Shown here: positions 10,226 through 18,498 of the stretch, piece after piece
How the letters are laid out: each line of letters begins with the position of its first letter
How positions within the stretch are numbered: position 1 is the first letter of the stretch
Assembly: GCF_030504985.1 (NCBI RefSeq)
Contig: NZ_JASERU010000017.1
Location: 19,480 to 83,479, forward strand
Length of the DNA stretch: 64,000 bases
Direction of reading: 5' to 3'
Source of the DNA: Fulvimonas sp. R45
GTDB taxonomy: Bacteria; Pseudomonadota; Gammaproteobacteria; Xanthomonadales; Rhodanobacteraceae
The notes under the pieces: generated by a model
Database searches by the model: none
What the model was told of the DNA's origin: nothing
The model's input: the letters and a program-made list of their open reading frames with translations, nothing else
Made by a program: the position numbers and the translations under genes

Positions 10226-11113
10226 ATGCGCCCCATTGCCTTCGATCCCGACGTGCTGCGCAGCTTCGTGCACGGCGTGGAGCTGGGCAGTTTCGCGCGC
10301 GCGGCGGAGCGGTTGAACCGCTCCACCTCGGCGGTCAGCGCGCAACTCAAGAAGCTGGAGGAGCAGGCCGGTCGGCCCCTGCTGCGCAAGGCCGGCCGCG
10401 GCATGGCGCTCACCGAGACGGGCGAGGTGATGCTGGGCTATGCGCGGCGCCTGCTGGAGCTCAACGACGAGGCCGCGGCGGCGGTGCGCGGCGTGGAACT
10501 GGAAGGCCGCGTGCGGCTGGGCCTGCAGGAGGATTTCGGCGAAAGCCTGCTGCCGGCGGTGCTGGGCCGCTTCGCGCGGGCCCATCCGCGGCTGCGCGTC
10601 GAGGTGCGCATCGCGCGCAACGCGGAGTTGCTGGAAGGAGTGAACCGCGGCCGGCTCGACCTGGCGCTGGCCTGGGACGGCGACGAGGGCAGCCCGCACG
10701 CGGAGCGCGTGGCGCGCCTGCCGATGCGCTGGATCGGCACGGCCGACGCCGCCTTCCCGAAGCCGCGCCGGCGCGGCGAGCCGCTGCCGCTGGTGGTGCT
10801 GGACGCGCCCTGCCTGGTGCGGCGCGCCGCCATCGATGCGCTGGACCGCGCCGGCATCGCCTGGCGCATCGCCTTCACCAGCGCCAGCCTCGCCGGCACC
10901 TGGGCGGCGGTGACGGCGGGCCTGGGCGTAAGCGTGCGTACGCCGCTGGGCCTGCCGGCCGGCGTGCGCGCCTTGACCGCGAAGGAGGCGGGCCTGCCCG
11001 CGCTGCCGATGCTGGGCCTGGCGCTGCACCGGGCCGAGGCGGAGCCGGCCCCGGCCGTGGCGCGGCTGGCGGAGATCCTCACCCGGACGCTGTCGGCGTC
11101 ACTGCCGCGCTGA
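10226..11113 (+). CDS. LysR-family transcriptional regulator
   Basis: The 295-residue protein has the N-terminal winged helix-turn-helix (FVHGVELGSFARAAERLNRS and STSAVSAQLKKLEEQ, residues about 12-46) and a periplasmic-binding-like C-terminal effector domain. It is divergent from the CMD-like, DUF4865 and tautomerase genes and is likely their regulator, with its own promoter sharing the palindromic operator. The start at 10226 was chosen over in-frame upstream starts because LysR homology begins within a few residues (RPIAFDPDVLRSF). Its last codons overlap the sequence that is tandemly repeated downstream. Confidence 0.9.
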   Translation: MRPIAFDPDVLRSFVHGVELGSFARAAERLNRSTSAVSAQLKKLEEQAGRPLLRKAGRGMALTETGEVMLGYARRLLELNDEAAAAVRGVELEGRVRLGLQEDFGESLLPAVLGRFARAHPRLRVEVRIARNAELLEGVNRGRLDLALAWDGDEGSPHAERVARLPMRWIGTADAAFPKPRRRGEPLPLVVLDAPCLVRRAAIDALDRAGIAWRIAFTSASLAGTWAAVTAGLGVSVRTPLGLPAGVRALTAKEAGLPALPMLGLALHRAEAEPAPAVARLAEILTRTLSASLPR

Positions 11114-11120
11114 TCGTGCA

Positions 11121-11630
11121 TGAGCGCCCTCCCCTGCTTCCGGGGAGGGCTAGGGAGGGGTAGGCAAGCTCGCGACAAGCCCGACCCCCTCCCGGCCTCC
11201 CCCTGCAAGCAGGGGGAGGAGACGAGCGGCGGCCTCGGTGTTCTTTCTCGGCGCGTCGGCGTCACTGCCCGCGCTGATCATGCAAGAACTCCCTCTTCTG
11301 CTTGCGGAGAGGGCAAGAGCTCCCTCCCCTGCGTGCAGGGGAGGGTTGGGGAGGGGTAGGCAAGCTCGCGACAAGCCCGACCCCCTCCCGGCCTCCCCCT
11401 GCAAGCAGGGGGAGGAGACGAGCGGCGGCCTCGGTGTTCTTTCTCGGCGCGTCGGCGTCACTGCCTGCGCTGATCATGCAAGAACTCCCTCTTCTGCTTG
11501 CGGGGAGGGCAAGAGCTCCCTCCCCTGCGTGCAGGGGAGGGTCGGGGAGGGGTAGGCAAGCTCGCGACAAGCCCGTTCCCCTCCCGGCCTCCCTCTGCAA
11601 GCAGGGGGAGGAGGCAAACGACCTCAGCGT
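11121..11630. repeat. 196-bp tandem repeat array (about 2.5 units) rich in CCCTCCCC palindromes
   Basis: The marker TAGGCAAGCT recurs at 11161, 11357 and 11553, an exact 196-bp period. Each unit holds CCCTCCCCTGC / GCAGGGGAGGG hairpins and, in units 2 and 3, a copy of the LysR gene's 3' end (GTCGGCGTCACTGC...GCTGATC). Units 1 and 2 are nearly identical. The array fills the 510-bp gap between the LysR and glutaminyl-cyclase genes; the last few bases are the end of the latter. Confidence 0.93.
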
Positions 11631-12412
11631 TCCCGTGCCGGCCCGGTCAGCCGGATCTCGTACAGCTTCGGCCAGCACTTGCCGGTGACGAACAGGCGGT
11701 CGTGCTTCGCGTCGTAGGCGATGCCGTTGAGCACGTCGTTGACTGGGTCGCCCAGGGAGTCCGCCTTGGGCACCAGCCCGCCCAGCTCGATCCAGCCCAC
11801 CACCTTGCCGCTGGCCGGGTCGATCCGCGCGATGTGCGTGGTGAGCCATACGTTGGCGAAGAGCTGGCCCTTCACCCATTCCAGCTCGTTGATGTTCTCC
11901 AGCGGCTTGCCGTCGGCGGTGACGTGGATGCTGCCCACCTGCTGCAGGGTGTTCGGATCGAGCCGGCGGATCACCGGTGTGCCGTCGCTCATGTAGAGGT
12001 AGCTGCCGTCGGTGGTGAGCGCCCAGCCCTCGCCGGGATAGGCGAAGCGCGCCAGCGGCTTCAGCGTGGCGAGGTCGTAGACGAAACCTTCGTGGTTGCG
12101 CCAGGTCAGCTGGATCAGCTTGTCCTGCCAGGCGACGCTGCCCTCGCCGTAGTCGGGCCAGGGCGTGTCGGCCTGCTGCAGCACCTTGCCCGTGGCCAGG
12201 TCCACCTTGCGCACGGTGGAGGCGCCGACCTGGCCGGTGCTCTCGTACAGGTGGCCGTCGAGGTAGAACAGGCCCTCGGTGTAGGCGTTGGTGTCGTGCG
12301 GGTAGGCATGCACCACGGCGTAGCCGTAGACGGGGATGGCGTCGCGCGTGCCGGCGCAGGCGGCGGGGCCGGCGGCGGCGAGCGCGAGCAGCAGGGCGGC
12401 AGGGCGTTTCAT
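11624..12412 (-). CDS. Glutaminyl-peptide cyclotransferase (glutamine cyclotransferase, plant/bacterial type)
   Basis: The 262-residue protein has an N-terminal signal peptide (MKRPAALLLALAAAGPAACA) and a five-bladed propeller pattern: HDTNAYTEGLFYLDGHLYES, GEGSVAWQDKLIQLTW, GEGWALTTDGSYLYMSDGT, INELEWVKGQLFANVW and NGIAYDAKHDRLFVTGK. The family converts N-terminal Gln of peptides to pyroglutamate; here it would act in the periplasm. The conserved Glu in NELEW and the DGT motif support activity. The ATG at 12412 gives a proper signal peptide. It runs into the tandem array and is divergent from the Kef-type antiporter gene. Confidence 0.9.
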   Translation of the reverse strand: MKRPAALLLALAAAGPAACAGTRDAIPVYGYAVVHAYPHDTNAYTEGLFYLDGHLYESTGQVGASTVRKVDLATGKVLQQADTPWPDYGEGSVAWQDKLIQLTWRNHEGFVYDLATLKPLARFAYPGEGWALTTDGSYLYMSDGTPVIRRLDPNTLQQVGSIHVTADGKPLENINELEWVKGQLFANVWLTTHIARIDPASGKVVGWIELGGLVPKADSLGDPVNDVLNGIAYDAKHDRLFVTGKCWPKLYEIRLTGPARER

Positions 12413-12511
12413 GGCTGCGATGATCCCACGTCGCGTGGCCGCGCGGCAGTGCGCAGCACGCGACGGCGCGCGCGTGGAATAATCGGTCCCTCCCCGACAA
12501 GGTGCGCGCGC

Positions 12512-14350
12512 GTGGAAGGACATCGTTTCCTGGAGACGGCGGTGGTGCTGTTGCTGGCGGCGGTGGTCGCCGTGCCGCTGACCAAGCGCTTCCGGCTGGG
12601 CTCGGTGCTGGGCTACCTGCTGGCCGGGGTGGTGATCGGGCCGTCGGTGCTGCGCCTGGTCGGCAACGTGGACGGCATCAGCACGATCTCGGAATTCGGC
12701 ATCGTGCTGATGCTGTTCGTGATCGGGCTGGAGCTGTCGCCGCAGCGGCTGTGGGTGATGCGCCGCTCGGTGTTCGGCACCGGCCTGCTGCAGGTGCTGG
12801 CCACCAGCGTGGTGGTCGGCGCGATCGCCTGGGCGTTCTGCGGGCTGCCGCCGCGCGCGGCGGCGATCGTGGGCGGCAGCCTGGCGCTGTCGTCCACCGC
12901 GTTCGGGCTGCAGATCCTGGGCGAGCGCAAGGAGGCCGGCACCGCCTACGGCCGGCAGGCGTTCGCGATCCTGCTGTTCCAGGACCTGGCGGCGATCCCG
13001 CTGATCGCGGCGGTGCCGCTGCTGGCCGGTTCGTCCGGGCAGCACGGCTTCGACCTGCTCGGCGCGCTGCGCACGCTGGGCGTGATCGTGGTGGTGATGG
13101 TCGGCGGCCGCTACCTGCTGCGCCCGGTGTTCCGCTTCGTGGCCAAGGCCGACACGGTGGAAGTGTCCACCGCCACCGCGCTGCTGGTGGTGATGGGCGT
13201 GGCGCTGCTGATGGAGCTGGCCGGCGTGTCGGTGACGCTGGGTGCCTTCCTCGCCGGCGTGCTGCTGGCCGACTCCGAATACCGGCACGATCTGGAATCG
13301 CACATCGAACCGTTCAAGGGCCTGCTGCTGGGGCTGTTCTTCGTCAGCGTGGGCATGTCGATGCAGGTCGGCCTGCTGCTGCGCGAACCCCTGCTGGTGC
13401 TGGGCCTCACCGCCGCCGTGCTGCTGGTGAAGGGCGTGCTGCTGTGGCCGCTGGGCCGGCTGGTCGGCGGACTGGACCGCCGCGACGCGCTGCGCCTGGC
13501 GGTGCTGCTGGCCAGCGGCGGCGAGTTCGCCTTCGTGGTGCTGAAGCTGGCGCAGGAGCAGAAGCTGGTCGGCGCGCACCAGGGCGGCGAGCTGGTGCTG
13601 GCGATCACCCTGTCGATGGCGCTGACCCCGCTGCTGGTGGCGCTGCTGGCGAAACTGCTGGGCGAGGGCAAGGCGAAGAAGCCCGAGCGCGAGTACGACA
13701 CCATCGAGGCCGGCGCGCCGCGCGTGATCATCGCCGGCTTCGGCCGCATGGGCCAGGTGGTGGGCCGCATCCTGCGCGCCGAGGGCATCCCGTTCGTGGC
13801 GCTGGACCATTCCATCGAACAGATGGACATGGTGCGCCGCTTCGGCAACTGGAACGACATCTTCTACGGCGACCCCGCGCGCCCCGAGCTGCTGCGCGCG
13901 GCGCAGGCGGACAAGGCCGAGGTGTTCGTGCTGGCCAGCGACGACCCCGAATCCAGCCTGCGCGTGGCGCGCGTGGTGCGCCGGCAGTACCCGCACCTGC
14001 GCATCGTGGCGCGCGCGCGCAACCGCCAGCACGTGTGGCGGCTGATGGACATGGGCGTCGACGACCCGGTGCGCGAGACGCTGTATTCCAGCCTGAAGAT
14101 GACCAAGCAGGCGCTGGTGGCGCTGGGCATGACGCCGGAGCGCGCGATGGACCGCGTCGAGCGCTTCCGTCGCCAGGATGCCGAGCTGCTGAAGACGCAG
14201 TACCTGGTCTACGACGACGAGACCAAGCTGGTGCAGACCACCCGCGAGGCGCTGGCCGACCTTGAGCGGCTGTTCGAGGCCGACGCGCTGCCGCAGGCGG
14301 AGCAGGCGCGCGAGCGCGATCCCGACAAGCCGCTCACCGACACGCTGTGA
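12512..14350 (+). CDS. Kef-type monovalent cation:proton antiporter (CPA2 family) with RCK/TrkA-N domain
   Basis: The 612-residue protein has about 12 membrane helices (residues 8-380) of the Na+/H+ exchanger fold and a Rossmann RCK domain (VIIAGFGRMGQVVGRIL near residue 408). This matches KefB/KefC (about 600-620 residues), glutathione-gated K+ efflux systems that acidify the cytoplasm during electrophile stress. The motif ALSSTAFGLQIL and LMELAGVSVTLGAFLAGVLLA are family hallmarks. No KefF/KefG ancillary gene is adjacent, so gating by glutathione adducts is not shown. The GTG at 12512 starts right before the first helix; no ATG lies nearby. Confidence 0.9.
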   Translation: MEGHRFLETAVVLLLAAVVAVPLTKRFRLGSVLGYLLAGVVIGPSVLRLVGNVDGISTISEFGIVLMLFVIGLELSPQRLWVMRRSVFGTGLLQVLATSVVVGAIAWAFCGLPPRAAAIVGGSLALSSTAFGLQILGERKEAGTAYGRQAFAILLFQDLAAIPLIAAVPLLAGSSGQHGFDLLGALRTLGVIVVVMVGGRYLLRPVFRFVAKADTVEVSTATALLVVMGVALLMELAGVSVTLGAFLAGVLLADSEYRHDLESHIEPFKGLLLGLFFVSVGMSMQVGLLLREPLLVLGLTAAVLLVKGVLLWPLGRLVGGLDRRDALRLAVLLASGGEFAFVVLKLAQEQKLVGAHQGGELVLAITLSMALTPLLVALLAKLLGEGKAKKPEREYDTIEAGAPRVIIAGFGRMGQVVGRILRAEGIPFVALDHSIEQMDMVRRFGNWNDIFYGDPARPELLRAAQADKAEVFVLASDDPESSLRVARVVRRQYPHLRIVARARNRQHVWRLMDMGVDDPVRETLYSSLKMTKQALVALGMTPERAMDRVERFRRQDAELLKTQYLVYDDETKLVQTTREALADLERLFEADALPQAEQARERDPDKPLTDTL

Positions 14351-14357
14351 TCCGCCG

Positions 14358-14378
14358 CCGGCCGCGTCGCGCGGCCGG
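14358..14378. terminator. GC-rich hairpin between convergent genes
   Basis: CCGGCCGCG-TCG-CGCGGCCGG forms a perfect 9-bp stem with a 3-nt loop, 8 bp after the antiporter stop and facing the ankyrin gene's end. No T-run follows, so intrinsic termination is uncertain. Confidence 0.4.
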
Positions 14379-14425
14379 GCCTGTCCACGGCCTCCGGGAG
14401 CCCCGCGGCACGGGACCCGTCGAGG

Positions 14426-17400
14426 TCACTCCGTCGGCTGGGCGGGCTGGCGCAGCGTCTGCCGCACGCTTGGGATGGCGCCGGCGCTGCGCGCGGCCAG
14501 CTCGTGGGCGACGTCGACGTAGCCGAGCTGGCGCGCCACGTCGGCCGCGGTACGGCCGAAGGCGTCGGCCGCGGCGCGGTCGGCGCCGCGCGCCAGCAGC
14601 ACGCGCGCCGGCGGCAGCAGCGCGTGCATGGCGCAGGCGTGCAGCGCGGTGACGCCGCGCTGGTCGGCGTGCTCCAGCTTGGCGCCGGCGTCCAGTAGCA
14701 CCGGCAGCAGCGCGCCGAGGTGGGTGGCGTCGCAGTCGCTGCCGGGGCGCAGCTGGGCGCCGAGCAGCAGCAGCAGCGGGGTCTTGCCTTCGCGGTCGCC
14801 GAGGTTCGCGTCGGCGCCGCGCCTGAGCAGCACGTCGAACAGCCGGCGCGCGCGCAGGCTGTCGTTGTGCTCGAAGCCGAACTGCGCGGCGGCGTGCAGC
14901 GCGCCGTGGCCGCGCGCGTCGACGGCGTGGATGTCGGCGCCGCCATCGAGCAGGCGCTCGGCGATCTCCGGGTAGCCCAGCGCGGCGGCCAGCATCAGCG
15001 CGGTGGCTTCGCCGGGCAGCCGCTGGTCCACCGGCGCGCCGCGCTCCAGCAGCAGCGCGACCAGTGCCTCGCGGCGCGCGCCCACGGCGGCGCCCAGCGG
15101 GGTCATGCCGTTGTGCGCGGCGAGGGTGGCGTCGGCGCCGGCGTCGAGCAGGCGCGCGGCGGTCTCGCGATGGCCGGCACCGCAGGCGTGCAGCAGCGCG
15201 CTGGCGCCGTGCGCGTCGCGGGTGTCCACCGCGAAGCCGAGTTCGAGCAGGCGTTCCACCGCGGCGTCGGCGCCGGCCTTGGCGGCGGCCGGCAGGTCGT
15301 CGGCGCGCAGTGGTCGGCGCGGCCGCGGCCAGGCGCCCCAGTCCAGCCAGCGCTCGACGTCGTCGTGTTCCAGCGCCAGGCCCAGCGGGGTCTCGCCGTT
15401 GGCGTCGGCGGCCTCGGCGTCGGCGCCGTGGGCGACCAGCTCGCGCACCAGCGGCAGCGCGCCGGCGCCGTGCGCCAGCGCGGCGAACAGCGGGGTGCGG
15501 CCCTCGTGGTCGCGTGCGTTGGGATCGCAGCCGCGCGCCAGCAGGGCATGCAGCAGGGCGTGCTGGCCGGCGGCGGTGGCGAGGTGCAGCGGGGTACGGC
15601 CCTGCGCGTCCGGGCCGAACGGGTCGGCGCCGCGCTCGAGCATGGCCAGCGGCAGCGCGGCGCCCTGCACGGAACCCTGCAGGCGGCCCAGCGCCTGCGC
15701 CAGCAGGCCGGCGCCGGCCGGCGTGGCGCCGGCGCCGAGCAGGTCGTCCACCGCCTCGGTGGCGGCCGGCAGCTGCAGCAGCAGCGCGTCGAACAGGCGT
15801 CGGTGCGGAGGCGGCAGGCGCGGCCCGGCATCGGCCTCGTCGCCGCCGTCGGGCTCCTCCGCGCCGGCGGCGACAGGGGCGAGCCGGGCTTCGGCCGCGA
15901 GGCCGTGGTCGAGCAGCCAGCGGCGCGCGGTGCCGAGACCGGGGGCGGCGAGTTCGAGGTAGAGCTGGGCCAGTTCCGCCTGCGGCCATTCGCGCACGCG
16001 GGTGGCGAAGCCGGAGACCACGGCCCAGTGCCCGAAGCGCAGCGCGTCGAGCAGGTGGGCCGGCGTGTCGGCGCCTTCGGCCGGCGCCGCGGTGGCTTCC
16101 AGGCTGGCCGGTAGCGGGGTGTCGGGATCGAGCAGGGCAACCAGGTCCCAGCGGCCGGCGGCGGCGGCGTGGTCGAGCGCGCTGCGGCCGTCGCTGCCGG
16201 GCGTCTTCGGTTCGGCGCCCAGGGCGAGCAGGGCGCGCACGGTGTCGGCATGGGCGCGCGGCGACTGGCAGGCCAGGGTGAGCGCGTCGCGGCCGTGGCC
16301 GTCGCGCACGCGCGCGTCGGGCTGCGCTTCGGCCAGCAGCTGCACGATGCCGACGGCGCCGGCGCGCGCGGCTTCCATCAGCGCGGTGCTGCCGTGGCGA
16401 TCGGCCAGCGCCACGTCGGCGTTGGCGGCGCGCAGGGCGCGGACGATGCGCTCGTGGCCCTCGGCGGCGGCCACCATCAGCGCGCTGCGGTGCTGCGCGT
16501 CCACCGCGTTCACCGCGGCGCGGTGCTTGAGCAGCAGCTTCACGCCTTCGGGGTCGTCATCGGGGATGCCGGCGGCGGCGACCAGGGCGGGTTCGCCGTC
16601 GGCGGGCGCGGGCTTGGCGCCGCGTTCCAGCAGGAACTTCGCCAGCGGCCAGTTGGCGGCGCGGCAGGCCGCCGCGAGCGGGCTGAGGCCGGCCTTGTTC
16701 AGCGCGTTCACCGGCGCGGCGGCGTCCAGCAGCATGGCGGCGACGATGGGTTCCTCGCTGAGCACGGCGCCGTGCAGCGGGGTGTTGCCCTCGGCGTCGG
16801 CGGCCAGTGCGCTGGCGCCGTTGGCGAGCAGGGTCATCACCGCGTCGGCGCGGCCGGCGCGGCTGTCGCGGGTGGCGGCCAGCAGCGGGGTGAGCCCGCC
16901 GACGGCGCGGTCGACGGCGGCGCCCTTGGCGATCAGGGCGCGCAGCAGGCGGGTGTCGGGCAGCAGCGCGGCGAGCATCAGCGCCGGGCGCTGGTCGCGG
17001 TCGCCCGGCGGCGGGGCGGTGTCCGGGTCGGCGCCGGCGTCGAGCAGTGCCAGCGCGCGCTCGATGTCGCCGTCGCGGGTGGCGGCGAGCAGCGCGGCCG
17101 CCTGCTCGGGCGTGCCGGCGGTGCGTTCCTGCTCGCTCAGCGCCACCGGGGGCGGCGGCGCCGTGCGCGCGGGTCCGGCGCCGTCGGCGTCGGCGGCCGG
17201 CGCGTGGCGGCGGACCTGCCGGTTCTCGCACAGCAGCGCGCGCAGCGTGCGGTTGGCCACCACCAGGCAGCCCAGCGGCATCAGCACCAGCGCGTAGATG
17301 GCCAGCGTGGCGGTGCGCATCTCCGCCGGCAGCACGCCGTACAAGCCACTCAGCGCGATGGCGCAGAACGCCAGCACCAGCAGCGCCAGCGCGGCGGGCA

Positions 17401-17920
17401 GGAAGTGGGTGAAGAAGCGCTCCTCGCGCGACAGGTGCCGGCCGAACGCGATGCTGCGCGCGGTGGCGGTGAAGATCCACGAGCCCTCGTGCTGCGCCTG
17501 CGCGGGGTAGGCGTCGTCCCACACGAACACCAGTCCGAACGCGGGCCACAGCCGCCACAGCACGGCCAGCGCCACCACCAGCGCCACCGCCAGCAGCAGC
17601 GTGGCGCCGAGCCCGTGCTGCTGGTTGAGCCACAGCATCGGCCCGGCCACCAGCAGGAACACCAGCGCCACGTAGCCGGTGAACATCACCAGGTGGGCGG
17701 CGCCGCGACGCAGCACGGTGCGGCCGTAGTGCGGCTCGGGGTCGAAGCCGATGGCGTGGCAGACCGCGGCCATGGTCAGCGTGTTGGCCAGCAGCAGCGG
17801 GATCAGCGCCAGCGGGTGGGCGCCGATGCCGGCGACCGCCGCGGCGATCAGTCCGGGCACGAACCAGGCAAGGGACGACAGGAAGGGCGACGGGCGCCGG
17901 CGCGATTTGGAAGAAGGCAT
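14426..17920 (-). CDS. Large membrane-anchored ankyrin-repeat protein
   Basis: The 1164-residue protein has about six hydrophobic helices in the first 260 residues (for example WFVPGLIAAAVAGIGAHPLA and LALLVLAFCAIALSG), followed by more than 20 ankyrin repeats (G-xTPLH, LL-xxGADP/V patterns). One less regular stretch near residues 600-700 separates two ankyrin blocks. Ankyrin arrays bind proteins; partners and role are unknown. The arrangement suggests a cytoplasmic repeat arm tethered to the inner membrane. The ATG at 17920 precedes the basic and hydrophobic N-terminus (MPSSKSRRRPSPF), and a TATACT -10-like box sits just upstream. It is far longer than typical bacterial ankyrin proteins. Confidence 0.85.
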   Translation of the reverse strand: MPSSKSRRRPSPFLSSLAWFVPGLIAAAVAGIGAHPLALIPLLLANTLTMAAVCHAIGFDPEPHYGRTVLRRGAAHLVMFTGYVALVFLLVAGPMLWLNQQHGLGATLLLAVALVVALAVLWRLWPAFGLVFVWDDAYPAQAQHEGSWIFTATARSIAFGRHLSREERFFTHFLPAALALLVLAFCAIALSGLYGVLPAEMRTATLAIYALVLMPLGCLVVANRTLRALLCENRQVRRHAPAADADGAGPARTAPPPPVALSEQERTAGTPEQAAALLAATRDGDIERALALLDAGADPDTAPPPGDRDQRPALMLAALLPDTRLLRALIAKGAAVDRAVGGLTPLLAATRDSRAGRADAVMTLLANGASALAADAEGNTPLHGAVLSEEPIVAAMLLDAAAPVNALNKAGLSPLAAACRAANWPLAKFLLERGAKPAPADGEPALVAAAGIPDDDPEGVKLLLKHRAAVNAVDAQHRSALMVAAAEGHERIVRALRAANADVALADRHGSTALMEAARAGAVGIVQLLAEAQPDARVRDGHGRDALTLACQSPRAHADTVRALLALGAEPKTPGSDGRSALDHAAAAGRWDLVALLDPDTPLPASLEATAAPAEGADTPAHLLDALRFGHWAVVSGFATRVREWPQAELAQLYLELAAPGLGTARRWLLDHGLAAEARLAPVAAGAEEPDGGDEADAGPRLPPPHRRLFDALLLQLPAATEAVDDLLGAGATPAGAGLLAQALGRLQGSVQGAALPLAMLERGADPFGPDAQGRTPLHLATAAGQHALLHALLARGCDPNARDHEGRTPLFAALAHGAGALPLVRELVAHGADAEAADANGETPLGLALEHDDVERWLDWGAWPRPRRPLRADDLPAAAKAGADAAVERLLELGFAVDTRDAHGASALLHACGAGHRETAARLLDAGADATLAAHNGMTPLGAAVGARREALVALLLERGAPVDQRLPGEATALMLAAALGYPEIAERLLDGGADIHAVDARGHGALHAAAQFGFEHNDSLRARRLFDVLLRRGADANLGDREGKTPLLLLLGAQLRPGSDCDATHLGALLPVLLDAGAKLEHADQRGVTALHACAMHALLPPARVLLARGADRAAADAFGRTAADVARQLGYVDVAHELAARSAGAIPSVRQTLRQPAQPTE

Positions 17921-17991
17921 GACGACGAGTATAGAAAGCGTGACAAGAGCAGGCGGTAATCCTTTGTTAACGAGCGTGCGGTGGCGATGCG

Positions 17992-18294
17992 CTACTCGTC
18001 CTCGTCCTCGCGGCGGTCCGCCAGCGAACTGCCATAGGGCAGGTGGTTGCCGGCGGCCAGGGTGGAGTTCGGCGGCAGCTGCAGGTGCCAGCCTTGCGTG
18101 CGCAGGTGTTCGAGCACCTGCTGCGCGTCTTCCTGCGGCAGGCGGCGATCGCCGCTCAGCTCCACTTCCAGCACGAAGCGCAACTCGCCAAGCATCAATG
18201 CGAGGCTGGGCGGCAGCAGGTCGAAGCGGTCGCGCTCGGCCAGCCACAGGTAGGTATCGGCCTTGCGCTGGCTGGCGTAGACGTGGCTGTGCAT
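17992..18294 (-). CDS. YcgL domain-containing protein
   Basis: This 100-residue protein matches the YcgL family: HVYASQRKADTYLWLAERD at the N-terminus, LGELRFVLEVELS in the middle and GWHLQLPPN near the end. The family is conserved in gammaproteobacteria with a known fold and no settled function. The start at 18294 gives the usual short lead (MHSHVY); an in-frame ATG at 18306 is an alternative, and neither has a strong ribosome-binding site. The acidic tail (DRREDEDE) is unusual. It is divergent from the FadL-type gene. Confidence 0.85.
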   Translation of the reverse strand: MHSHVYASQRKADTYLWLAERDRFDLLPPSLALMLGELRFVLEVELSGDRRLPQEDAQQVLEHLRTQGWHLQLPPNSTLAAGNHLPYGSSLADRREDEDE

Positions 18295-18498
18295 GGCGAC
18301 GTCCATGGATCGGTGGGAAGAGCCGAAGGTTAGCAGCCCGCGCCGGGACTGTTTGCTGCGACCGCACTTGCGCCGCCCCGGCGGAGCCGGCAGAGTGCCG
18401 GCCAAGGGTGTCAAACGCGCGTATGAATCCCGCGTGAAAGCCTCATACAGAACGCCCTGTTCCCCGATTCCAGCCGCCACGATACGCAGGAGCAAGCC

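Noticed and set aside
11121..11630. Tandem 196-bp units as a CRISPR array
   Set aside because: The whole unit is repeated with no variable spacers, so it is a tandem duplication.
11624..14032. 802-codon minus-strand frame over the Kef-type antiporter
   Set aside because: Only the last 262 codons (glutaminyl cyclase with signal peptide) make sense; the rest is His/Gln/Arg-rich antisense of the antiporter gene.
14720..17959. Several long plus-strand frames over the ankyrin gene
   Set aside because: They are low-complexity antisense translations of repetitive ankyrin codons with no ribosome-binding sites or recognisable domains.
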